Assembly: GCF_011050365.1 (NCBI RefSeq)
Contig: NZ_DRFV01000007.1
Coordinates: 1-64,000, forward strand
DNA from: Pseudohongiella sp.
GTDB lineage: Bacteria > Pseudomonadota > Gammaproteobacteria > Pseudomonadales > Pseudohongiellaceae
Reading direction: 5' to 3'
DNA length: 64,000 nucleotides
The translations under genes and the position numbers were made by a program. A model generated the notes under the pieces. That model made no database searches and was not told where the DNA came from. It saw only the letters and a list, made by a program, of their open reading frames with translations. Each line of letters begins with the position of its first letter. Within the stretch, counting starts at the first letter, position 1. This document shows positions 27,483-37,127 of this stretch, in pieces.

Positions 27483-29435
27483 ATGTGCGGCATAACCGGT
27501 TTTTTTAATGCAGCGGGATTTGATCCTAGTTTAGCTGAATCCACGATTATCGCAATGCGTGATCGTCTTGGGCATCGAGGGCCTGATGATGCCGGAATCT
27601 GGCTCGATGGCGATGCTGGTATTGCATTGGGACACAGACGATTGTCTATTTTGGATCTCTCGGCTTTGGGCCATCAACCGATGGTTTCAACTACAGGTCG
27701 CTATGTGATTGCGTTCAATGGAGAGATCTACAATCATCAGGAGATGCGGTCCGAAATTGATGGGTTGAACTTTGGACACTGGCGTGGCACTTCGGATACC
27801 GAAACCCTGCTGGCTACGATTGAATTATTGGGTCTGGAGGAGGCGCTAAAGAAAGCGGCGGGAATGTTTGCTTTAGCACTTTGGGATCGGCAAGAGCGAT
27901 CACTTTCACTTGCCCGCGATCGTATGGGTGAGAAGCCATTGTACTACGGATGGCAGCAAGGAACGTTACTTTTTGGGTCGGAACTAAAAGCGCTTCGTAG
28001 ACATCCGTCATTTGAGAATGATATCGAGCGTGATGTGTTAACACTTTATCTCACGCATGGTTATATTCCGGCGCCATGGAGTATTTGGCGTGGTGTTCGA
28101 AAATTGTTGCCAGGGACTTGGGTAAGTTTTGATGCCAAAAATCGGGATACCTTGCCAGAGCCAACCTCATATTGGTCATTAAGCCAAGCTATTATCCGCG
28201 GCCAGTCTGAGCCTTTCGTTGGTTCTGACATTGATGCCATTGATGCGCTTGAACGACAGCTTAGTGTAGCTATTTCTGGCCAAAGCATAGCCGATGTCCC
28301 TTTGGGTGCTTTCCTTTCCGGTGGTATTGACTCGTCGACCGTTGTGGCTCTGATGCAATCTCAGTCGGCGCGACCTGTAAAAACATTTACGATTGGATTT
28401 GATGCGGCTGGTTACAACGAAGCCGAACACGCGAAGGCTATCGCCAAGCATTTGGGCACCGAGCACACCGAGTTATATGTTAGGTCTGAACAGGCGCGGG
28501 ATGTAATTCCGCGCCTTACCAATATCTATGACGAGCCATTTGGTGATTCTTCAGGGATTCCCACATATCTTGTATCCAGGATGGCGCGCGAACATGTGAC
28601 GGTTTCATTGAGTGGTGATGGCGGTGATGAGCTGTTCGGAGGATATGGGCGCTATTTCAATCAGAAAGCGGAGAATCTATGGCGTAGCTGCCGCCGCATT
28701 CCCAGAGTAATGCAGCCGACGACCGCAGCTGCTTTGCGTTCGTCGCTCCCTAGATTTATTGATAGATGCTCGCAGCAATTCACAAATGCAATGGGTTTAC
28801 CGATACGTAAGTCTGTCGCTGCCAGGTGTTGTTTAGCTGCCAGCTTAATCGAATCCGAAACACAGAACGCTTACTACCGTACAATGATCAGTCAATGGAA
28901 CACGCCACCAGTGTTGCAACATAGCCCGAAATTGAAATATGGTTACAGCGATGATCAGGTCAATTGTATTCCCGAATCCGTCCAGCGCATGATGGCTATC
29001 GATAGCGTCACATATTTGCCAGATGACATACTAGTCAAGGTTGATCGTGCTGCAATGTCGGTTAGTTTGGAAACTCGAGTCCCCTTGCTTGATCACCGAG
29101 TAATCGAGCTGGCTTGGAGTCTACCTTATGATATGAAGGTACGTGATGTTCACGGGAAATGGTTGCTTCGGCAAGTGTTATATCGCCATATACCACGTGA
29201 ATTAATTGATCGCCCGAAGAAAGGCTTTGGAGTACCCGTTGATCTCTGGTTGCGAGGCCCTTTGCGCGAATGGGCAGAAGAATTGTTAAATCCTCAGCGC
29301 TTGCGTGATCAGGGCTATTTGGATGTTAAAGCTGTTCGTAGTCGCTGGGATCAACATATTAATGGTAGTAATAACTGGAAGGACAGTCTTTGGCTGGTGC
29401 TGATGTGGCAGGCTTGGTTAGAGAATAATGGGTGA
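27483..29435 (+). CDS. asparagine synthase-type glutamine amidotransferase (second copy)
   Basis: The 650-residue class II amidotransferase has nucleophile Cys2 (MCGITGF), HRGPDDAGIWLDGD, FNGEIYNHQEMR, the PP-loop FLSGGIDSSTVVAL and the second ATP-site block LSGDGGDELFGGYGR. It is closer to canonical AsnB than the copy at 14.6 kb. In this setting it probably amidates a uronic acid of the repeat unit. Its end overlaps the start of the membrane protein that follows by eight bases. Confidence 0.88.
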   Translation: MCGITGFFNAAGFDPSLAESTIIAMRDRLGHRGPDDAGIWLDGDAGIALGHRRLSILDLSALGHQPMVSTTGRYVIAFNGEIYNHQEMRSEIDGLNFGHWRGTSDTETLLATIELLGLEEALKKAAGMFALALWDRQERSLSLARDRMGEKPLYYGWQQGTLLFGSELKALRRHPSFENDIERDVLTLYLTHGYIPAPWSIWRGVRKLLPGTWVSFDAKNRDTLPEPTSYWSLSQAIIRGQSEPFVGSDIDAIDALERQLSVAISGQSIADVPLGAFLSGGIDSSTVVALMQSQSARPVKTFTIGFDAAGYNEAEHAKAIAKHLGTEHTELYVRSEQARDVIPRLTNIYDEPFGDSSGIPTYLVSRMAREHVTVSLSGDGGDELFGGYGRYFNQKAENLWRSCRRIPRVMQPTTAAALRSSLPRFIDRCSQQFTNAMGLPIRKSVAARCCLAASLIESETQNAYYRTMISQWNTPPVLQHSPKLKYGYSDDQVNCIPESVQRMMAIDSVTYLPDDILVKVDRAAMSVSLETRVPLLDHRVIELAWSLPYDMKVRDVHGKWLLRQVLYRHIPRELIDRPKKGFGVPVDLWLRGPLREWAEELLNPQRLRDQGYLDVKAVRSRWDQHINGSNNWKDSLWLVLMWQAWLENNG

Positions 29436-30888
29436 TCAGGTTTTTGTGAGTGCGGAGCGTATGAATACTATTCGAGCGGCCGTACCTATACGAGCAGGTC
29501 TATCTGGTCGTGTTAACGTTGTTACTGTCGGCATGTTCTACCTTGCCGCTATAGTCAATGCTTTTTCGTATATGTCTTTAGCTCCGATACTCGTCGCGGC
29601 AATATTCTTTCTTTCTATTTATTCGCTGCTTATTGTAAGCCCGCTGGGAGGCCTGCCCGAGCGGCGTATGTTCTGCCGGGTGTTTAGCGTTGGGTTTTTT
29701 ATGGCGGGTATTGCGGCAATATATGCCAACCAATTTCAGGATGCTGGTCAGCTATTCAGTGATCCCGCTGGATTTTTTAATATGGCCACTTCTGATGCAA
29801 GAGGCCTGTCGATGATACAAATCCAAGTGGCGCATGAAGGTGCTTTGGGTATTGTGCTGTGGCGTTCCGTCTATGATTTTTTTGCTGCGTTAGGCTTTGA
29901 GAAGGCGCGCTACATAGGGACTACCGTCAACATTACAGCCGTCTCTTTGACTGGGGTCATTGGTATTAAGATGATTCGCCAGTTGTTTGGCAACGACGAT
30001 TATCGCTTTCGACGGTTGACGTTGTTGGTTTCTGCATGTGGTCTTTTTTGGCTTTTTGCAGGAATTCACCTTCGCGACTCCGTTGTTCTATTAGCCGTGT
30101 CTGTGCTTTTTTATGCTTGGCTTACCTTTATGATGCGCCCAGACATCGGCTTACGGCTGGGTCTAATAATAGGATGGAGTTTTCTCGGACTTCTGTTTCT
30201 GGGTTTTCTTCGAGGGGAGTTTGTGTTTGTGCCTGTTGCTATGGCATTTGCGGCGATAATTGCCTTGTATCTGGGCCGCATTGAGCCACGTCGGCGATTT
30301 GTGGTGCACGGGCTAATGGTGTTAGGTGCATTCGCGGCCATGACGTTGTATCAGGCTTACGGGGCCGAGCTACAAAACGTTATAAATCTCAGGCAAGCAG
30401 GTTACACTGACTTGGCTAATGCACAGCAGAGCTCGGATTCTCTTGGAATGACGCTTATCGTTAACCAGCCCATGCCCATTCGTCTGATTTTGGGTAGCGC
30501 TTATTTATTTGTATTTCCAATCCCATTTTGGTCAGGATTTCAACTGGAAAGCGCTTACAATCTCTTCAAGTCAGTGAATGTCATTTACCTATATTTCGTT
30601 TCACCATTGCTCTTGATTGCTGTGATCCAACTGATGAAAGATAAGAAAGAACGTACTCCTGCACTATTGTTTATCCTGTTTCTAGCGGCAGGATTCACTG
30701 TCTCAATTGCAGCGACATCGCTGGAAACAAGACATTTCGGAGCTTTCCTGATGCCAATACTCGTGTTGTCAACAGTGCCGGATTTGCGCGAGTTCCATGT
30801 TTGGCGACAATACAAGATATTTTTTATTTTATTTGCGAGCGGTGTGATATTGGTACACGCGCTTTGGCTCATATTGAAGCTATTGTGA
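29428..30888 (+). CDS. polytopic membrane protein, candidate Wzy O-antigen polymerase
   Basis: The 486-residue protein has about ten to twelve hydrophobic segments and a central hydrophilic part with Arg (GIHLRDSVVLL, FLRGEFVFV). Wzy proteins are too diverse for motif calls, so this rests on size, topology and position beside a flippase, Wzz and glycosyltransferases. No other membrane protein in the locus fits better. Arg residues in periplasmic loops are known to matter in Wzy. Confidence 0.6.
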   Translation: MGDQVFVSAERMNTIRAAVPIRAGLSGRVNVVTVGMFYLAAIVNAFSYMSLAPILVAAIFFLSIYSLLIVSPLGGLPERRMFCRVFSVGFFMAGIAAIYANQFQDAGQLFSDPAGFFNMATSDARGLSMIQIQVAHEGALGIVLWRSVYDFFAALGFEKARYIGTTVNITAVSLTGVIGIKMIRQLFGNDDYRFRRLTLLVSACGLFWLFAGIHLRDSVVLLAVSVLFYAWLTFMMRPDIGLRLGLIIGWSFLGLLFLGFLRGEFVFVPVAMAFAAIIALYLGRIEPRRRFVVHGLMVLGAFAAMTLYQAYGAELQNVINLRQAGYTDLANAQQSSDSLGMTLIVNQPMPIRLILGSAYLFVFPIPFWSGFQLESAYNLFKSVNVIYLYFVSPLLLIAVIQLMKDKKERTPALLFILFLAAGFTVSIAATSLETRHFGAFLMPILVLSTVPDLREFHVWRQYKIFFILFASGVILVHALWLILKLL

Positions 30889-30895
30889 GAAATTG

Positions 30896-32011
30896 ATGAA
30901 AATTCTTTGTGTCATCGATTCATTGGGGTCGGGTGGTGCCCAGCGCCAAATGGTCAATCTTGCGATCGGCTTAAAAGCCAAAGGCCATGATGTAGAGCTA
31001 CTAATATATTTTCCCGAATTGCGTTTTTTCAAGGGGGAGCTTGGTGCGGCAGGTATTCCTGTTTATGAGGTACACAAAAGTAAAGGTTTTTCCTTCAAGG
31101 TCCTTGGTAAGCTAATTACTCTCATGCGATCAGGGAAGTATAAAGCAGTTATAAGCTTTCTGAGTGCACCCAATATTTATGTTGAACTTGCGATAATGAT
31201 TTCACGACCAAAGTTAAAATCGATTGTCAGTGAAAGAAGCTCATATACTCAGGAGTCCAGGTCACTTTTTAGAAAGATTCCCAGGTATCTGCATATATGG
31301 GCCGATACAGTTGTAGCTAACTCTCACTCTCATGCAAATTGGCTGAGGAGTCATGGCCATTTGCGCTATAAAACTCACGTTATCTATAATGGATATCCAC
31401 TATTGGCTACAGAAGATCAGCCAGATCACTATAAGAAAGATAAAGTTGTTGCATTCCTAGTTGTTGGCAGAATTAATGCCGGAAAGAACGGCGTTCGACT
31501 GGTTAAAGCGTTAGTGCTGTTTCATCAGAGGAACGGCTATGCTCCGTCAGTATCTTGGGTGGGTCGACAGGAAACTGACCCGCAATCACTCCAAACCCGG
31601 GCGGAGATGGATAGATTGTTAGGCGAAAATCCTCAAGTTTCTGCCCGATGGCGGTGGCTGGGTGAACGCGAGGACATTCCTCAGCTTATGGCAAGTTGCA
31701 ACTCGCTCATTCATGTAAGTCTATATGAAGGGTTGCCCAATGTCGTCTGTGAGGCTCTTATGGCTGGACGGCCAGTCATAGCATCAAATGTATGTGACCA
31801 CCCGTTCTTGATTGAAGATGGAGTGCGTGGTCTACTTTGTGATCCATTGTCATCAGATTCTATTTGCGCGACACTTGAAAAGTTTACAGCTATGACCGCT
31901 ACTGAAAAGGCTACTTTAGGTCAGAATGCTCGAAATTATGCGGAGCAAAATCTAACGATTGCTCGAATGGTAACAGAGTTCGAAACCTTTATTTTTGATG
32001 GTACTCATTAG
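30896..32011 (+). CDS. glycosyltransferase family 4 protein
   Basis: The 371-residue GT-B protein starts MKILCVIDSLGSGGAQRQMVNLAIG, a classical GT4 beginning, and has the donor-site region HVSLYEGLPNVVCEALMAG (E-x7-E pattern) and IASNVCDHPFLIEDG. I chose ATG 30896, just after an in-frame TTG. It follows the Wzy candidate by seven bases. The sugar it transfers is unknown. Confidence 0.86.
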   Translation: MKILCVIDSLGSGGAQRQMVNLAIGLKAKGHDVELLIYFPELRFFKGELGAAGIPVYEVHKSKGFSFKVLGKLITLMRSGKYKAVISFLSAPNIYVELAIMISRPKLKSIVSERSSYTQESRSLFRKIPRYLHIWADTVVANSHSHANWLRSHGHLRYKTHVIYNGYPLLATEDQPDHYKKDKVVAFLVVGRINAGKNGVRLVKALVLFHQRNGYAPSVSWVGRQETDPQSLQTRAEMDRLLGENPQVSARWRWLGEREDIPQLMASCNSLIHVSLYEGLPNVVCEALMAGRPVIASNVCDHPFLIEDGVRGLLCDPLSSDSICATLEKFTAMTATEKATLGQNARNYAEQNLTIARMVTEFETFIFDGTH

Positions 32012-32124
32012 GCGCCGAAATGCCTAGAGTCGAAGATCTGCTAGATTGAGAAAATTGGATGAAATCTCGGCGAGGTCCGACGAAAATATTACCACAAACT
32101 GAACAAGCTCACTGCACAGGTGAC

Positions 32125-32155
32125 TTGTCTTAAGTATTCAAGTTATTGCTATAAT
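32125..32155 (+). promoter_or_regulatory. possible sigma-70 promoter with extended -10
   Basis: TTGTCT (32125-32130) is followed 19 bases later by TATAAT (32150-32155), preceded by TGC (extended -10). It lies 121 bases before a glycosyltransferase start, in the 264-base gap after another. This is a pattern match only. Confidence 0.4.
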
Positions 32156-32275
32156 TTAAATTACTGGTTAGGGAAATAGTCCACTCAATGAAGAATGCCA
32201 GTTTAAAGACTATTCTTGTAACGTTAAATCTGCCCAAGAATCGTTCATTCGATTTGATTGATTATCGAGTGACAG

Positions 32276-33403
32276 ATGAAACCTAAACTGCTAATTGTAG
32301 GTTCTTTCCCCACGGGCAATTCCAAAATATATGGAGGTATTGCAACAACTTGCAAGACTCTTGTCAGTTCATCGTTTAAAGAGAGCTTTAAGCTTGTCCT
32401 GATTGATAGCACTCAAAGGAGCAATCCTCCGCCTAGAATATTTGTCCGCTCTCTTTTCGCATTTCGACGATTTCTTCGTTTTAGTTTGTCTCTTTTTTGG
32501 CATAGGCCAGATGCCGTACTTCTATTTGCTGCTGATGGCGCGAGTATTCTAGAAAAGGGTACGATGGCTTGGCTGGCAAAAACTTTAATGATTCCAGTGT
32601 TCCTTTTTCCAAGAGCTGCTGGACTGATTGACTCTGTAAGCGCATCAAGACCTAGGCGAGTCTGCGTTAAAATAGCCATGAGAGGTGCTACGCATATCCT
32701 ATGTCAAGGCGCCTCGTGGCAACGTTTTGCTACCAATGTTTTAGATTTTCATGTATCTAAATCGCCAATTATTTTTAACTGGTCTGCTACCAATGAGCTA
32801 TTGGATATAGGGGGTAGCCGAACAGAGTATATCCCTGGACATAGACCCCAGTTGCTTTTTCTTGGTTGGCTAGAGAAGGAGAAAGGGATATTTGAGCTGT
32901 TGCATGCCTTGTTGATTCTTTCGAAGCGTTACTGCTTCATTTTGACGATTGCTGGCCGAGGGCATGCAGAAATGGAGGCTCGAGACTTTGTGAAAGATAA
33001 CAATATGGAGGGGGTTGTCAAATTCGTTGGTTGGGTGGAGGGTGCAGAAAAAAATGCGTTAATGTCAAAAGCAGATATTCTAGTACTTCCGTCATGGGCT
33101 GAGGGCTTCCCAAATGTAATTATCGAAGCTATGGCTTCTAAGATTGCTGTAATTGTAAGTAGAGTAGGGACCGTGCCGGATATCGTTGTGGACAAGCAAC
33201 AGGCGCTGTTGGTTGCCCCCAAGAGTATCGAAGATCTAATGCTAGCGTTTACTACTCTTCTAGACAGCCCAGCTGTGTTGAGAAGTATTGCAAGCAATGG
33301 CTATGATTTTGCTCGCAATAATTTTTCAGTTGAGATGGGTGCTAAGAAAATGACACTCGTAATTCAAAGGGCTATTGAGGAAGTTAAGTCAAAAAAGTCT
33401 TAG
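32276..33403 (+). CDS. glycosyltransferase family 4 protein
   Basis: The 375-residue GT-B protein has LLIVGSFPTGNSKIYGGIATT at the start and a donor-site block VLPSWAEGFPNVIIEAMASK followed by VGTVPDIV. It has its own possible promoter upstream and is the last gene before a 440-base gap that separates the A+T-rich core from the fnl block. It is the third of four transferases in the locus. Confidence 0.86.
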   Translation: MKPKLLIVGSFPTGNSKIYGGIATTCKTLVSSSFKESFKLVLIDSTQRSNPPPRIFVRSLFAFRRFLRFSLSLFWHRPDAVLLFAADGASILEKGTMAWLAKTLMIPVFLFPRAAGLIDSVSASRPRRVCVKIAMRGATHILCQGASWQRFATNVLDFHVSKSPIIFNWSATNELLDIGGSRTEYIPGHRPQLLFLGWLEKEKGIFELLHALLILSKRYCFILTIAGRGHAEMEARDFVKDNNMEGVVKFVGWVEGAEKNALMSKADILVLPSWAEGFPNVIIEAMASKIAVIVSRVGTVPDIVVDKQQALLVAPKSIEDLMLAFTTLLDSPAVLRSIASNGYDFARNNFSVEMGAKKMTLVIQRAIEEVKSKKS

Positions 33404-33843
33404 AGAAATCCAAGAGGTTTATCCTCTATAGGACATTAAGTAGGGCTCTGTTAGTCAGACCCAATATTTTAGTTCTTTTTTGCGTTTCGAAAACGGTCTG
33501 GATATAAGCGGTAGTAGATTTTTTTCGTTCCCTGTGTGTGTACAACCTTTAAGGCGGATCTCCAAAGAGATGAAAAGGTTTTTGGTTGGTTTGGTAGCTC
33601 GATGATTGTAAGTGCCAATTTGCGCTATACTGCCGCGCCTCTTGCATAAGCTCACACTTACTTTATAAACTGCGCTTGTTTAATTAGGCTGTATATAAAT
33701 TAATGCCGAGCTTGCAGGAAAACTCCAATACTTCGTATGTGATCCTCAGTGACGTTGTAGATTTAGGGCCGGAACAACTGCCAAACCTATATGTTTAATG
33801 AGCTAGAATACTGTCTCAAGTTAGTACACAGTAGAGTTTGATT
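33404..33843. other. gene-free boundary before the fnl block
   Basis: I found no gene or transposon remnant. There is a -10-like TATACT at 33626-33631 without a good -35 box, and a GCGGTAG at 33508-33514 that shares seven bases with ops. The region marks a visible change from A+T-rich to more G+C-rich genes, so it may be a recombination boundary and may hold a promoter for fnlA. Confidence 0.5.
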
Positions 33844-34872
33844 ATGTTTAATAGGAAGAAGCTGCTAATTACTGGTGGTACAGGCTCTTTTGGCAACGCT
33901 GTCTTAAGGCGATTCCTTGATTCTGATATCAGCGAAATTCGCATCCTGAGCCGTGACGAAAAAAAGCAGGATGATATGCGTAAAAAGTATCCGTCCCCGC
34001 GGCTCAAGTTCTATATCGGTGATGTGCGCGACTACAATTCCGTGCTCAGTGCCATGCGCGGGGTTGACTATGTTTTTCATGCGGCGGCACTTAAGCAGGT
34101 GCCTTCCTGCGAGTTCCACCCTCTGGAGGCGGTCAAGACCAATGTGCTGGGCACTGAGAATGTGCTGGAGGCCGCGATAAACTGCGAGGTAGAGCGCGTT
34201 ATCTGCCTGAGTACTGACAAGGCGGTTTATCCCATCAATGCCATGGGTATCTCCAAGGCGATGATGGAGAAAGTGGCGGTCGCCAAGTCCAGAAGCAGCC
34301 GTTCAACCATTATCTGTGCGACGCGTTACGGCAACGTGATGGCCTCCAGGGGCTCCGTCATTCCGTTGTTTGTTGAACAGATTCGCAGTGGCCGGCCGAT
34401 TTCCATTACCGATCCGACTATGACCCGTTTCATGATGACGCTGGATGATGCGGTGAACCTGGTGCTGTTTGCCTTTGAGCATGGCAATCCTGGCGACATA
34501 TTTGTGCAGAAGGCACCGGCGTCCACCATCGAAACGCTGGCCCAGGCGCTGACTTCGTTATTGCAGGTGCCTGACCACGATATCCGCACCATTGGTACGC
34601 GCCATGGCGAAAAACGCTTTGAAGCGCTGCTGACGCGCGAAGAGATGGCCGGTGCGGCTGATCTGGGTGACTATTATCGGATACCGCCGGATCAGCGTGA
34701 TCTGAATTACGAGAAGTATGTTGAACTGGGTGAGACCCGTATTTCCAGTGCCGAAGACTACAACTCTGACAATACCACGCGCCTTGATGTTGACGGCATG
34801 AAGCAGCTATTGATGAAACTGGATTTCATCAAGGCTATTGTGGCGGGTTCACATGTCGAACCTGAGGCTTAA
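33844..34872 (+). CDS. fnlA: FnlA/WbjB/CapE-like UDP-GlcNAc C4,6-dehydratase/C5-epimerase
   Basis: The SDR enzyme of 342 residues is the first step from UDP-GlcNAc to UDP-L-FucNAc. The Rossmann motif is ITGGTGSFGNAVLRRF. CLSTDKAVYPINAMGISKAMME shows the Met-x-x-x-Lys variant of the SDR dyad used by FlaA1/CapE-type dehydratases. I placed the start at ATG 33844, directly after an in-frame TTG. fnlB begins one base after its stop. Confidence 0.93.
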   Translation: MFNRKKLLITGGTGSFGNAVLRRFLDSDISEIRILSRDEKKQDDMRKKYPSPRLKFYIGDVRDYNSVLSAMRGVDYVFHAAALKQVPSCEFHPLEAVKTNVLGTENVLEAAINCEVERVICLSTDKAVYPINAMGISKAMMEKVAVAKSRSSRSTIICATRYGNVMASRGSVIPLFVEQIRSGRPISITDPTMTRFMMTLDDAVNLVLFAFEHGNPGDIFVQKAPASTIETLAQALTSLLQVPDHDIRTIGTRHGEKRFEALLTREEMAGAADLGDYYRIPPDQRDLNYEKYVELGETRISSAEDYNSDNTTRLDVDGMKQLLMKLDFIKAIVAGSHVEPEA

Positions 34873-34873
34873 G

Positions 34874-35995
34874 ATGAACGTATTGGTAACCGGCGCAGAG
34901 GGTTTTATCGGCAAGAATCTTTGTCTGCGCCTGAGTGAAGAGGCATCGGTATCGGTTATCCCTTTTACCCGCAGTAATTCCAGAGATGATCTCACCGGCC
35001 TGGTAGCCGATGCGGACGCGGTGGTGCATCTGGCGGGCGAAAACCGGCCGCAGGATCCGGCCGCATTCGAGCAGGTCAACGTGGGTCTGACTCACGCGTT
35101 GTGTGATGCCATCAGCGCCGCCGGCAAGTCCATACCCATGATACTGGCATCGTCTGCGCAGGCTGAACTGGACAACCCCTATGGCAAGAGCAAACTGGCT
35201 GCTGAGCAGGCAGTGCAGGCGTTGGCGCGGGATGGCGGCAATCCGGTAGCGGTCTATCGCCTGCCCGGTGTCTTTGGTAAGTGGTGCAGACCCAACTACA
35301 ACTCGGTGGTTGCCACCTTCTGTCATAACCTGGCAAATGATCTGCCGATTCAGATCAGTGATCCAGCCCATGAAATCAAACTGGTGTATATCGATGACGT
35401 GGTTAATGCCTTCATTGATTGGCTGCGGGCGCCGGGCACCGGATACCAGTTGCAGGCAGTTGCCCCGGTGTATGAGGTCTCGCTTGGCGCGCTGGCTGAG
35501 CAGACCAAGGCCTTTGGCAATTGCCGTACGTCGTTAGTGTCTGAGCGTGTCGGCACCGGTTTTGTGCGGGCCCTGTATGCCACCTATGTCAGCTACCTGC
35601 CCACAGACCGGTTCGTGTACGATCTGCCAGTGCATGGCGATGAGCGCGGGGTGTTTGTGGAAATGCTTAAGACGCCCGATGCGGGGCAGTTTTCGTTTTT
35701 CACGGCGCACCCGGGCATCACACGTGGGGGGCATTACCATCACAGCAAAACGGAAAAATTCCTGGTGATCAAAGGCCAGGCCCGGTTTGGTTTTCGTCAT
35801 ATGTACACCGATGAAACATTTTATCTGGACACCGATGGTGACAAACCGCAGATTGTGGAGACGGTTCCCGGGTGGACCCACGATATTACCAATATTGGTT
35901 CAACAGAGATGATAGTCATGTTGTGGGCCAATGAGATATTCGACCGGGATCGCCCGGACACCATCACAAGCAAGGTTGCGCATGAAAAAACTTAA
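34874..35995 (+). CDS. fnlB: FnlB/WbjC/CapF-like bifunctional reductase/epimerase
   Basis: The 373-residue protein has an N-terminal SDR domain (MNVLVTGAEGFIGKNL, with NPYGKSKLAAE as Tyr-x-x-x-Lys) and a C-terminal cupin domain (GGHYHHSKTEKFLVIKG, metal-binding His). This matches CapF, which does C3 epimerisation and C4 reduction in UDP-L-FucNAc synthesis. The start is ATG 34874, with the family's known N-terminal sequence. It overlaps fnlC by 14 bases. Confidence 0.93.
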   Translation: MNVLVTGAEGFIGKNLCLRLSEEASVSVIPFTRSNSRDDLTGLVADADAVVHLAGENRPQDPAAFEQVNVGLTHALCDAISAAGKSIPMILASSAQAELDNPYGKSKLAAEQAVQALARDGGNPVAVYRLPGVFGKWCRPNYNSVVATFCHNLANDLPIQISDPAHEIKLVYIDDVVNAFIDWLRAPGTGYQLQAVAPVYEVSLGALAEQTKAFGNCRTSLVSERVGTGFVRALYATYVSYLPTDRFVYDLPVHGDERGVFVEMLKTPDAGQFSFFTAHPGITRGGHYHHSKTEKFLVIKGQARFGFRHMYTDETFYLDTDGDKPQIVETVPGWTHDITNIGSTEMIVMLWANEIFDRDRPDTITSKVAHEKT

Positions 35996-37112
35996 AGTTG
36001 TCTCCGTTGTTGGTACCCGGCCGGAAATTATCAGGCTGTCCCGTGTACTGGCCAGACTCGATGAGTGTTGCGAGCATATCCTGGTGCACACCGGGCAGAA
36101 TTACGACTATGAGTTGAACCAGATTTTTTTTGATGATCTGGGTATCCGTAAACCCGACTTTTTTCTGGAAGCAGCCGGTGCCAATGGCGCGGAAACCATC
36201 GGTAATGTCATTATCGCGGTGGATGCGGTGTTGGCCAAGGTGGCACCGGACTGCATGTTGGTGCTCGGTGATACCAATAGCTGCATGTCGGTGATTCCGG
36301 CCAAGCGACGCAAGATCCCGACATTTCACATGGAGGCGGGCAATCGTTGTTTTGATATGCGGGTGCCCGAAGAGATCAATCGCCGTATTGTTGATCACAC
36401 GGCTGATATCAATATGCCTTACAGCACCATTGCCCGCGACTATCTGCTGCGTGAAGGCCTGTCACCGGATATGGTTGTCAAAACCGGCAGTCCGATGTTC
36501 GAAGTGCTGCACCACTATCTGCCCAAGATTGAATCTTCGGATGTACTGGATCGCCTGGGTCTGGATGATGGCAAATATTTTGTGGTCAGCGCTCACCGGG
36601 AAGAGAATATAGACTCAGATCGCAATTTCACCAATCTGGTTGCCACCCTCAATACCATCGCCGACACCTATCAATTGCCGGTGATTGTGACGACACATCC
36701 TCGTACGCAAAAACGTATTGATACACTCAATGCCCGGTTCAACCCTCTTGTGCGGCTTCTGAAACCGTTGGGTTTTACCGACTACAACAAGTTACAGATT
36801 TCTGCCAAGGCTGTGTTGTCGGACAGCGGCACCATCAATGAAGAGTCGTCCATACTCAACTTTCCCGCATTGAATATTCGTGAGGCCCACGAGCGACCGG
36901 AAGGTATGGAAGAAGCGGCCGTGATGATGGTGGGATTGGGTGCGGAAAGAGTCATGCAGGCGCTTGCCGTGCTGGAGTCGCAGGGCAGGGGTGACGACAG
37001 AACGCTAAGACTGGTTGCCGACTATAGCACGCCGAATGTGTCTGACAAGGTGGTGCGTATTCTTCATAGTTACACTGACTATGTGAACCGGGTCGTCTGG
37101 AAAAAGTACTAA
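35982..37112 (+). CDS. fnlC: FnlC/WbjD/CapG-like UDP-N-acetyl sugar 2-epimerase
   Basis: The 376-residue GT-B-fold epimerase has VVGTRPEIIRLSRVLA, HTGQNYDYELNQIFF, HMEAGNRCFDMRVPEEINRR and VVSAHREENID. It completes UDP-L-FucNAc by C2 epimerisation. The start at 35982 (MKKLKVVSVVGTRPE) is the family start; a longer reading at 35931 only overlaps fnlB more. It is distinct from WbpI and MnaA, which fits its place directly after fnlB. Confidence 0.92.
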   Translation: MKKLKVVSVVGTRPEIIRLSRVLARLDECCEHILVHTGQNYDYELNQIFFDDLGIRKPDFFLEAAGANGAETIGNVIIAVDAVLAKVAPDCMLVLGDTNSCMSVIPAKRRKIPTFHMEAGNRCFDMRVPEEINRRIVDHTADINMPYSTIARDYLLREGLSPDMVVKTGSPMFEVLHHYLPKIESSDVLDRLGLDDGKYFVVSAHREENIDSDRNFTNLVATLNTIADTYQLPVIVTTHPRTQKRIDTLNARFNPLVRLLKPLGFTDYNKLQISAKAVLSDSGTINEESSILNFPALNIREAHERPEGMEEAAVMMVGLGAERVMQALAVLESQGRGDDRTLRLVADYSTPNVSDKVVRILHSYTDYVNRVVWKKY

Positions 37113-37127
37113 GAGCGAAATCGCGCA

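Noticed and set aside
33508-33514. GCGGTAG as a second ops element
   Set aside because: Only seven bases match; the bases after it (TAGAT) do not fit the ops consensus.
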